Positions 1 to 10,025 of a stretch of 64,000 bases of DNA are shown here, one piece after another; within the stretch, counting starts at the first letter, position 1, and every line of letters begins with the position of its first letter. This DNA is from Bettongia penicillata ogilbyi (Eukaryota > Chordata > Mammalia > Diprotodontia > Potoroidae), in the NCBI GenBank assembly GCA_023548195.1, contig JAJHZJ010000311.1, positions 5,654,687 to 5,718,686 of the forward strand. Reading direction: 5' to 3'. The translations under genes were made by a program, and so were the position numbers. The notes beneath the pieces are model-generated. The model worked only from the letters and a program-made list of their open reading frames with translations. It had not been told where the DNA came from and made no database searches.

Positions 1-102
1 TATGTACAAACTTGAGAAAAGAGTATATAAATAAATGTATAGATAACAATATATTTTCAAAAATTTATCTAGTCGAATCTACAATTCAGTCAGTCAGCTC
101 TC

Positions 103-345
103 ATTTACTAAGCTCCTACTACGATCTAGACACTATGCTAAGTTCTCAGGATACAAAGAAAGGGAAAAAGACAACGTCTGTTCTCAAATAACTGACAGTC
201 TAATTGAGGAGACTATATGAAAATAACTACATACAACAAGCTATATGAAGGATAGTTAGAAGATCATCTCAAAGGGAAGGCACTAAGATTATGGATGACC
301 AGGAAAGGCTTCTTGCAGAAGGTGGGATTTTAGGTGAGGCTTGAT
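103..345 (-). mobile_element. L2 3' fragment
   Basis: TTTACTAAGCTCCTACTACG, ATGCTAAGTTCTCAGGATAC and AAAGGCTTCTTGCAGAAGG follow the L2 3' consensus order seen again at 36556-36790. Confidence 0.7.
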
Positions 346-1285
346 ATTTTTGCAGAGATAATTTTTTGCAAATATATCCGATAAAACCTAACAAGACCTC
401 TCTGCTAATGGCTTGAATATAATGCCACCTGGTGGGAAAATTATCTTTTATACATTCTCTCTTGTAATTAGCTATAAAGTATGCCATCTCTTCCTCTGCA
501 CTTTGAAAAGATAGGATGCATAGAAATACAGGCTGTTACCATTCCTGCAGAACCACCAAGTTCATACATATACTGTACCACTGACAGAAACAATGTTTGA
601 AGTAATCAAATGTTGAAGGAAATTATTTTTCTAGTATATTAATAACCAATGGTTAAATTAGAATCTAGGGTTTTTTTAATCTTTCTTTATCCTCATGTAG
701 AACCCAGCTCCTGTAGCTCAGTCAACCAGTCTCTGACATGAAATCTTGTGTTTCAAACAAGGCTGATAGATGAGATTGGTCAAATCCTCTGGGATCATGC
801 TCCTCAGTCTTGGGCAGTAGCCTACCCAATTAGGAGACCTCACTTCTGCTTAGAGTGAAAACAGAATCTAATCTAGGTAAATTCCTGTCCCAAACAAGAA
901 GCCTATGTCCTTGTACCTCTCCATTAGAATTTAGGGTGACCCAGCTCATGAAAGACAAAGCTAGGTAGAGAAGAATTCTTTTGTCCAGATTTGGGGAGGC
1001 AGCTGAGTCTCATGATAAAGCCACATTCTCAGGAGGAGTAGCTGAAGAGCCTTTAAACTACGACATTCTCAATTATTAACCAGTCAGGGTTGATTTTTGC
1101 CCGTCAGCAGCACCCTTTTCCCAAAGGTATTTAAAGCATTCAGGGTCTTTAGGGTTTTGTCTTTGGTCACTGAAACCACTGCTCATCTACTGATTATTAG
1201 TTAGCCTAATTAGGAAACTGTTATTAATTACCTAGAAACTCTGTCTCTTGGGTTTTTTATTCATCTCAATGTAATGAACAAGGTG
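346..1285. other. no gene seen
   Basis: Unique AT-rich DNA; nothing recognised. Confidence 0.5.
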
Positions 1286-1325
1286 ACAGGAGGAAGGAAG
1301 AAAAGAAGGAAGGGAGGGAGAAAAC
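1286..1325 (+). repeat. purine-rich AAGG-type tract
   Basis: Irregular GGAAGGAAGAAAAGAAGG run. Confidence 0.6.
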
Positions 1326-1331
1326 AAGACT

Positions 1332-1445
1332 ATTAAGCATTAACGGTGTGCAAGGCACTGCACTGGGGATACAGAGGTAAACAAATAAAAATAGAAAATA
1401 TCTGCCCTGAAGAATCTGACATTCTAATGGGGGGAAGATAACACA
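1332..1445 (-). mobile_element. L2 3' fragment
   Basis: TAAGCATTAACGGTGTGC, AAGGCACTGCACTGGGG and TTCTAATGGGGGGAAG follow the L2 3' tail. Confidence 0.6.
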
Positions 1446-1635
1446 GAAAAAGGACCTGAAAAAATGAAGAGGTAGGATTGGAAATCTGGGGGGCAGAAAC
1501 AGAGCCAGGAGAGGAACCAGGCCTTCCTGGGTTCCTCCACAACATGAAGGTCAAGGTGGAGCTCACCAAGGGGAGAAGGGGGCAGACCATGCAAAGGGAT
1601 TTTGAGAGGGTCCCAAGGATATTTGGATGCCCTAG

Positions 1636-1825
1636 GGTTGCTGTTTGTCCTTTGTTCTCAAAGAGCACTATGACATCAGGAAGATGGTGCCATGACTTGT
1701 AAGTGAATTGATTTAAGTGACAGAGAGCTGTGCAAAGTCATCAGCTTCACTCTCTCCTTCAGAGCCATCTGGGTCCAGTGGCAAGGTATAGATCAGGACG
1801 ACTGAAGATGGCCCCAGATGTCCTA
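1636..1825 (-). mobile_element. RTE-tailed SINE
   Basis: GTTTGTCCTTTGTTCTCAAA, GAAGATGGTGCCATGACTTG, TCCTTCAGAGCCATCTGGG and GACTGAAGATGGCCCC. The first part is the reverse complement of the RTE LINE 3' end at about 60570-60600. Confidence 0.8.
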
Positions 1826-1829
1826 TGAT

Positions 1830-3955
1830 GAGCAGTCACTGAAGGAAGTTCCAGTATAAGAGTGATATAGTGTGGACATCTGGGTACCAGGAATTGGTCT
1901 GGGAGGATTAGAAGAGAATATGAATAAAGGCATGAGAGAAGTTCCAGGATGCTCACAGGGAAATTATGTGGATCATGTTCATATTTCACAGGACGACAAG
2001 ACAGTCCTTTACATATGAACATGGGATGATGGGAGTTTGTGCCTTCCCTTCTTCCCATTCAGCTGACTAGTCCCAGCCCTGGCTGCCCCCACAAACCCGT
2101 TTTCTTGCTTTGTACTTGTCTACCAACTGCCTGGAGACAGAGAGTGGCAGGAACACCTTTTCACTCATTCTCTATGTACCTCTTCTTCCAATGAATCTCC
2201 TGACCTATAAATATGAACCACATTGAGATTAATACAAGATCAGCTGAGGGAAATTAGCTGCAAAGGTAACTCACTGCTGGAGTTACTGATCTAACTAGCT
2301 TAAACTGCCCTTCTCCCCTTCATAAAACACTCAGGCCACCTCTCCTGGAGGCATAGCCATTCTTTGTCCTCCTTTCCCTTGGTAGGTCCCAGCCATGCTT
2401 CGCATTCCACAATAGTCATCTTCCCAACATCTGCCCTACCTGCCACTGCACCCTCTAGAATACTAGATCTATTACCATCTATTCTGACACTGACCTCCCT
2501 GGAGAACTGGAGCAAAGGATGAACTATTGGGGAAGGAGTAGAGAGAGGAAAAGGGGGATCACAGAGGATGTGAGTTGAGAAGCAGAGAAGTATCCCTCAG
2601 CAAACAAGAAGCCCAAATCTGGGAGTGAAACATGACATGAGGGCCTTTGGGGACAAGGTGGGAGAGGGGTGCTGTGGGAAGCAGGAGGAGAGGAGAGGTT
2701 CAGAGTAATGAGTGAGAGAAAGAATCAGTTACAAGGCAATAAAGGATGACCAGCTGCCCAGAATTAAGTTAGATGATATAAATGAGTAGTGGACCCATTC
2801 AGCATGGTTCCCTAACTGAAATGCTTTTCTTGATTTCTTCTGAAAGAAGAAATAAGGAAAAGTAAGACTGCCTAAAAGGCTCTCTCCTAGGTATTGAGTA
2901 GACCAGTTGACCTCTGAGGGAGGGCCCTTCTAATTCTTTGACTGAATGCTTGGAGTGCTCAGGAAAGCCCCAACCCAAGGATAGGCTCAGCTGTGGCAAC
3001 TCCTTTGCCTCAGGTGTGAACTCCCTGGTCTCTGCTAGTACAATAAAGAGAATTTAAGTACAGGCAGTTTCAGAACAAAAGTCATGGTCTGCAGGTGGTA
3101 TTGGGGGGCCTGGGAATCCAGAGAATTCACACTTTGTTCAGAATCCATCCAATTTAGGCCTTGCCCTGGGATAGGCTATGAGACCTTGACCACCACATAA
3201 AAAGCCTACCCTGAAGTCAGGGTCAGCTACTCCTGAATCTGGAAGCTGAAATGCAGAAGAGCCTGAGATCCTGAGGGAAGCAGCCGAAATTGAACCCAGC
3301 AAGGTAGGTAGTCCTCTTGGGAATGTCATTTTCATTTTTCTGAATTTTAAGTTGAATAGTTAGCCAGAGAGCAAAAGTTTACAAAGTAACCTTAACAGAG
3401 TTAGAGAGTAAGGTTACAATGAAATGATGTTCAATACTTCACTCCAAATAGACGAATTGCATTTCTCACACTACTGATTGATTTTCCTTTTTGGAAGTGG
3501 TGCTGAGGATAGACAAAGCTGGCTAAGAAGATGTCCCAGCTTTGCGTTTAGGTATTTTCAGAGATTTGGATAGGCTATATTAATTGAGGACAACATCATT
3601 TATAATGAGGTTCTGGTTTCCTGATATGAATAATTTGTACAATGTAGCTTCTTCCTCTATAGCTTCCAAAAATTCTCACCACAGAATATGACTGAGGAGC
3701 TGCATCTAAAGGATGAAACATAAGGATGTCTCTTGGGGCCCACTGAGGAAAGTGAGAGGGACAGTTGACAGGAGAAACTGAGAGAGTCTTCTCTTACAGA
3801 GGGGAGGGTAGGTCTTATGGATCCAGCATCAACACTTCCTTTTGGTAAATGAAATTCATAGGGAATAGAGATGCTGAAGGGGAACACATTATCCTGGATA
3901 ATGGCATTCATGGTAGATTTCCCTTTTTACAAAATTCCTACTAGAAATATGGAAG
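1830..3955. other. no gene seen
   Basis: Unique-looking sequence of ordinary composition. No conserved protein, RNA gene or recognised repeat; the short open frames have no family features. Confidence 0.5.
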
Positions 3956-3959
3956 CAGG

Positions 3960-4085
3960 AAGCTTGATGTAGCAGAGAGATTGTTTCCAGTTTAGTAAGA
4001 CTTGGATTCATGTCAAATCCCAGACACTTACAAGTTATTTAACCTACTAAACAATCAACAAATCATTTAACCTGCCATTATCCCC
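3960..4085 (+). mobile_element. MIR-type fragment
   Basis: GATGTAGCAGAGAGATTG, GACTTGGATTCATGTCAAATC and ACTTACAAGTTATTTAACC. Confidence 0.5.
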
Positions 4086-5190
4086 ATTTAAGGCTCTACA
4101 ACTCTAAATAGTTGAGCAGTTGCCAATTTAGATTAGTCGAGGGAATTTCCTCACTGGGATGAAACGTCTTAAATATATCAATGAAATAATAGGTCTAGCC
4201 CCTCCCACCAAAAAAATTAATAAATTTGGAAATGAAATTTCAGGCAAAGGCAATGAAGGAAAGGTTAGAACTTCCAGTTCCTAGATTTCTCATTGACCTC
4301 TTCCAAGCTCTGTTTACAATATTTTCCTTATGCATCTCTCCATCTATAATTAGTCACACCAAGGATTGGAATCCTAAACAGTTTAGGGCAATTTCCCTAA
4401 AATGAAGATTCTAACCCAAATTTTGGGCTCTACGTCTATGACATCCTTGATTTTTTTTAAAAAGCAAATTAGTCCAATTTAGTCAATTGGAGCCTATAAA
4501 AGTTAAATCTTTACTCTTCTCTGTTTAATTTATTTTATTGCATGAAATACCAGCCACCTTGGGAGTAAAGATAAAAAATAGAGCTTTGTCTCAAGGGATT
4601 TCCAGTTAGGAGGTACCAGCTGGAGAAGATATATAGCTCAGTTCTTATAGTTTAAGTCACAAGACAACAAAGTAGATTGGAGGGTCTAACTTTCAGGATA
4701 TGTTGAAGGAGAAAAATTATCTCAACTTAGAAGATTCAAACAAGAATTCGTGGAGAACTTGACCCCTGAGCTACGGTTTAAAAGAAGGAAGGATTTCATT
4801 ATCTTGAGATGTTGGGGGAAGTATGTTTCCACCATGAGAGAGTATCTTTCAGAAGGAAGAGATTCAAGAAAACAGAATAAAATCAGGGAATGTCTTGTTT
4901 CACTAGAGAAGACAGTTTGTGAAGAGGGGGAGTATGAAATTAGAATTATGTTAGGTGTAGGCTGTTGAGAAAGTCCATGGATTCCAGGATGAAGGATTTG
5001 GATTATTTCTTTTTAGGTAGCCAGTGGAAAAACTGCAAGTTTTGGTACTGGGGCTCAATGTGATCAGGCCTGTATGTTAGGAAGATGCCTCTGATAATGG
5101 TGTGAAGAATGAATTAAATTGGTGAAATGACAGAGTTAAGAGATTGAAACCAGCCAGGGAGCTGCTTTTATAAATTAACTAGGAGTTAAT
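4086..5190. other. no gene seen
   Basis: Unique DNA. A 72-codon frame at 4750-4968 has no recognisable domain. Confidence 0.5.
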
Positions 5191-5450
5191 GAGGGTCAGC
5201 TAGGTGACACGGTGGTTAGAACTACTGGCCTGGAGTCAGGAAGACCTGTTAAAGGTAAAATTTGACCTTAGACACTTATTAGTTGTGTGATCTTGGGCAA
5301 GTCACTTAACCCTGCTTGCCTCAGTTTCCTCATCTTTAAAATGAGCTGGAGAAGAAAATGGCAAACCATTCTACTCTCTTTTCCAAGAAAACCCCAAATG
5401 GCATCCCAAAGAGTTGGACATGTCTGAAATGGCTAAAAAACAGCAAAAGA
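5191..5450 (+). mobile_element. MAR1-like SINE
   Basis: GGTCAGCTAGGTGACACGG, CTGGAGTCAGGAAGACC, GGGCAAGTCACTTAACCC, AAAATGAGCTGGAGAAG and GAGTTGGACATGTCTGAAAT: nearly full length. Confidence 0.85.
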
Positions 5451-5869
5451 ATCTAATGAATAACCTTGCCAGTTGAAAGGTTATGAATGCAAATGATACG
5501 GGGGAGACAGAAATAACAAACTTAATAACTTCTTAGATATAGGGATTAAATACAGAAAAGTGTCATGGTTTTAGCATCATGGACAATGGTTCCATCCACA
5601 GAAAGAGTTAAGATGAGGACTAAGTTTTAGAGGCTGAAGATAAATTATCTTTTGAACATTTTGAGTTTGGGGTGATGTGAGGACCTCAAAAAGTACATGT
5701 ATCACAGAGAAAGTTGGAAATTTCAGACAAGAGGTCAGGGACAAAGTTCGAATGATGGTCTAGATAAGAGAGGTCTCCGCTTTTAGGCCACACTTGAAGG
5801 CAAGGATATGGATGCTATTAGTAAGTCTGTGAATACAATGTGAGAAGAAAAAGACAGACTCTTTCGACA
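5451..5869. other. no gene seen
   Basis: Unique DNA between a SINE and the HAL1/L1. Confidence 0.45.
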
Positions 5870-8800
5870 TGACTGATTTCTTTTTTAAATTCAAATTTTT
5901 ACATATAAAAACAGGTTAACATTTATTTATAAAAATTTTGAGCTCCGAATTTTCTACCTCCCTCCCATCCTTCCCCCTTCATTGAGAAGGTAAGCAATCT
6001 GGTATAGATTATGCATATGAAATCATGTAAAACATATTAGTTATTTTGTGAAAGAAAACATAGACCAAAAAAGAAACCCAAGAAAAATAAAAATTTTTTA
6101 AGAAGTGTGATTTGATCTGCATTTAGACTCCATCAGTTTTTCTCTCTGAAGATTAACAGCATTTTTCATGGGATTGTCTTGTCTCATTGCATTGCTGAGA
6201 ACAGTTGATCATCTTGCTGGGACTATACAATTTTCCCCTGGTTCTGATCATTTCACTTTGCATCAGCTCATGTTAGTCTTTCCAGGTTTTTCTGAGAGCA
6301 TCCTGCTCATCATTTCTTATAGAAAAATAGTATTCCATCATCATCAAATACCACAGATTGTTTGGCTGTTTTCTAATTGATAAACATCCCTTCAATTTCT
6401 AATTCTTTGCCATCACACACAAAAAACTACTATAAATAATTTTGCATATTTTCTTCTTTAAAAAATCTTTTTGGGATACAGACATAATAGTAATATTTCT
6501 GGGTCAAAAGGCATGCATGATTTTATAGCCCTTTGGGCATAGATCCAAATTGCTCTCCAGAATGGTTGAGTCAGTTCATTGTTCCACCAACAGTGTATTA
6601 GTGTCTCAATTTCCCATATCTCCTCCAATATTGACCATTTTCCTTTTCTGTCATATTAGCCCATATGATAGGTATGGGGTATTATATCAGTTGTTTTAAT
6701 TTGAATTTATCTAATTAATAGTGATTTGGAGCATTTTTTTATATTACTATAGATATCTTTGATTACTTCATCTGATAACTACCTTTTTGTATCAGTTGAC
6801 CATTTATCAGTTGGAGAATGGCTTCTTTTGTTTTTTAAAATTTTGACTTGGGTCTCCATATGTTTAAGAAATGAGGCCTTCATCAGAGAAACTTATAAAA
6901 AAATTTTCACAGTTATGACTGCTTAACTGTATATATGTATATCCCACATACTATTTTTTCCTTATTTATCCTACTCTCTCTCTACTTTCACCTTCTCCAT
7001 CCTCAAAACTGTGATGCTTCTGACTACTGCATCCCCTAATCTTCCCTCCTTTCTCTTACCCATCCATTTTTCTCATCCCCTTCCCTTCCTACTTTCCTGT
7101 AAGGTAAAATAGATTAATTTTTTTAGATATCCCATCATATTCACACCCATGCCCAATATTTATATACACTCCTAACTAACAATAAAATTCTTAGGAGTTA
7201 TAAGCATGATCTTCCCATGTAGGAATATAAACATTTTAGCCTTATTGAATCCCTTATGATTTCTCTTTCCTGTTTACCTTCTTATGCTTCTCTTGAGTCT
7301 TGTATCTGAAAGTCAAATTTTCTATTCAACTCCACTTTTTTTTCATCAGGAATGCTTGAAAGTCCTCTGTTTCACTGAATGTCTATTTTTCTCCTGAAGA
7401 ATTATACTCAGTTTTCCTGGATAGGTGACTCTTGGTTGTAATACTAGCTCCTTTACCTTCTGGAATACCATATTTCAAGCCCTCCAATTCTTTAATACAG
7501 AAGCTGCTAAAGCTTGTGTTATCCTGTATGTGATCCCACAATATTTGAATTGTTTCTTTCTGGCTGCTTTCACAATATTTTCTCCTTGACCTTAGAGCTC
7601 TGGAATTTTGCTACAATATTTCTGGGGAGTTTCATTTTGTGATCTCTTTCAGGAGAGGATTGATGGATTCTTTAATCTCTATTTTCCCTCTGGTTCTAGG
7701 ATATCAAGGGAATTTTCCTTGATAATTTCTTGAAATATGATTTCTAAGCTTTTTTTATCATAGATTTCAGGTTATTAAAGAATTCTTAAATGATATCTGA
7801 ATTTTTTTTCAAATAAGATATTGCACATTTTCTCCTACTTTTTAATTCTTTTGATTTTGTTTTATTTTTTCTTAATGTCTCATGGAGTCAATAGCTTCCA
7901 CTTGCCCAATTCTAATTTTTAAGAATTATTTTCTTCAGTGAGCTTCTGTATCTCCTTATCTATTAACTAGTTCTGTTTTTTAAGACATTCTTCTCTTCAG
8001 TGGATTTTTACACCTTTGACCATTTTACCTATTCTATTTTTTTAAAGTGTTATTTTCTCCAGTGTTTTTTTTTGGGGGGGGGGGTGGGGTGCCTTCTTTG
8101 TCAAGCTGTTGACTCTATTTTCATGTTTTTTTGTATCACTCATTTATTTTCCCAATTTTTCCTCACTCTCTGTTATTTTATTTTTAAAATCCTCTTGGAG
8201 CTTTTCCAGGATTTTTGTTTTTGGGACCCTGAAACTAATTCACATTTTTCTGTGAGGCTTTGGATATAACAGTTTTTTACTTTATCTTCTTCTGAGCTTA
8301 TGTTTTGATCTTCCCTGTCACCATAGTAACTTTGTATGGTCAGGTATTTTTGCTGCTGCTGCTTCTTATTTTTCCAACTTATTTCTTAACTTTTAACATT
8401 ATATTAAGCTTGGGATCTGCTCCCAGGGTGCTTCCCAAGAGGCACTGTCCCAAGCTTCAGGTTTTTCTGCAGCTGTTTTCAGAGCTAGTTCTGGGAGTCT
8501 GTAAGTTTTTAGTTCTTCCAGAGTAATGACCTAAGAAGAGGTGTGTTGACTACTCTTATGAACCCCACTCTGGTCTGTGAGGAACCATAAGCATTTTTTC
8601 TGCCCTGGAATGGTGACCAAAGTCCTGGCTTCCCCTAGTGTGCTACTGCTCTTCCTCACGATGAGACCATGACCCAGAATGGAACTCAGATCTGCATCGG
8701 GGCAATGCAGCAGAATGCTGCACCTAGTGCCAGCAAACTGACCTCTGTAATCTCATTCTGACCAGTTTTCAGATTCCCTCACCTTCTGTGGGTTGACAGT

Positions 8801-9097
8801 TCTGGAAGCTGCTGATCACATTCCCCACCCCACCCCACCCCCAAGGCCTGCTGCCGGCTTACCTAGTGTTTCTGGTGCTGAACTGTGCTCTACCCTCACT
8901 CTGCAACAGACTGTTATTGCTGGCCATTGCTGGGTTGGAAAATTGTTTCACCCTATCCTTTTGTGGATTCTGTTGCTCCACAATTTGTTTTGAGTTGTCA
9001 TTTAGAGTTGTTTACAGGAAAATTGGGAGAGCTCAGTCAAGTTCCTGCCTTTTCTTTGCCATCTTGGTTCCACTTCCCATCCCACCCCCCATGGCAG
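5870..9097 (-). mobile_element. HAL1/L1 element upstream of TRIM gene
   Basis: Minus-strand L1-type element. The 5' end at about 9050-9097 (GGAACCAAGATGGCAAAG) is followed by 5' UTR, then decayed ORF1 (about 8290-7290) and the inter-ORF-like segment (7200-6960). An ORF2 3'-terminal part (6900-6100) includes the antisense stretch with CCACCAACAGTGT, which is also conserved in L1 of other mammals. Then comes the 3' UTR. Too short for a whole ORF2. The 5' end lies about 520 bp from the TRIM coding start and points away from it. Confidence 0.75.
8069..8092. repeat. T/G homopolymer run inside HAL1/L1
   Basis: A T-run followed by a G-run and GTGGGGTG; a possible G-quadruplex. Confidence 0.7.
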
Positions 9098-9613
9098 GTT
9101 CTTAATGTATATTGGTCATATTGAATCCAATTACTGGGGATAATTTTCTCTTGCCCTTTGATGGGGGTGGGGGATGTGCAACAGCCATGAAATCTCCAAA
9201 CAAATTGAACAGAGACCTAATAATTTTCAATGTATGCCAGCCATAAGCACCTCTTATTTATCTCTGCATGGATACAAACAATATGATAGTCAAAATTGGT
9301 CTCTGAAAGAGTTCTACCATAACATTTAAAAATAATGGATCATTGAAACTGGAGTTAGACAAATGAAAAGATTTGTTTAGGGTATGTTGGATGGGAAAGA
9401 GGTAAATAATCAGGTCCATGAAATGAAAGGTGTCATAGGTCTAGTTATATCTATTTCAATTTTATCATGTAGCCTGACCCCCTTTAGTTAACTTGTGTGT
9501 GATGAAGACTAAGTGAGAGGTTAGAGATGACTGATGCAAAGCAGAAAGCTTGTGAAATAAATAAGCCTCCTTGCCAGGCCTTGACTATCACCATTCCCAC
9601 CCTCTCTCCTCAG
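9098..9613. other. TRIM 5' flank or intron, no coding exon
   Basis: Ends in the acceptor before the TRIM start codon. No TATA box or CpG-rich promoter is seen, so the promoter and 5' exon probably lie further upstream. Confidence 0.5.
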
Positions 9614-9617
9614 GAAA

Positions 9618-10025
9618 ATGGCAGCTAATGAGGTACTTACCAAAATCCCGAAGAAGCTCACTTGCTCTATCTGTAAGGATTATTTCAAAGACCCTGTTAC
9701 CATTGACTGTACCCACAGTTTTTGCCAACATTGTCTCCTTGAAAGCTGGAAGGAAGCCACTACTCCTTTCTCTTGCCCTGACTGCCAAAAAGTCTCCCAG
9801 ACAAGAGACCTTCAGATCAATTTCCATCTGGGCAAATTAGCTGTCCTTGCCAAGCAGTCCAGACCCCAGCACCTACAGTACCCTGAAGGACAAGATAACT
9901 GTGAGGAACATGAGGAATCCAAGGAAGAAGAGATGCCACTTTCTAAATCTGAGACATGTTCTGAAACAGAGGAACATGAGACTCACAGACTCTCTTGGTT
10001 ACAAGAGTCTGCTAAGACTTACAGG
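9618..10025 (+). CDS. TRIM-like exon 1: RING and degenerate B-box
   Basis: 408 bp, 136 codons, ending in phase 0 at a consensus donor (AGG/GTAAGT at 10026). The RING ligands are all present: C16, C19, C31, H33, C36, C39, C53 and C56. The B-box2 that should follow keeps C95, H98, C114, H120 and H123. The other three expected ligands (the central Cys, the Asp/Cys and the first Cys of the second pair) are absent, and the motif is about three residues short and rich in Glu/Ser. The RING should still bind E2 enzymes (inference); the B-box probably does not fold with two zincs. Confidence 0.9.

Noticed and set aside
690..770. tRNA-like phrase TGTAGCTCAGTCAACCAG
   Set aside because: No B-box at the right distance and no cloverleaf; not a tRNA gene.
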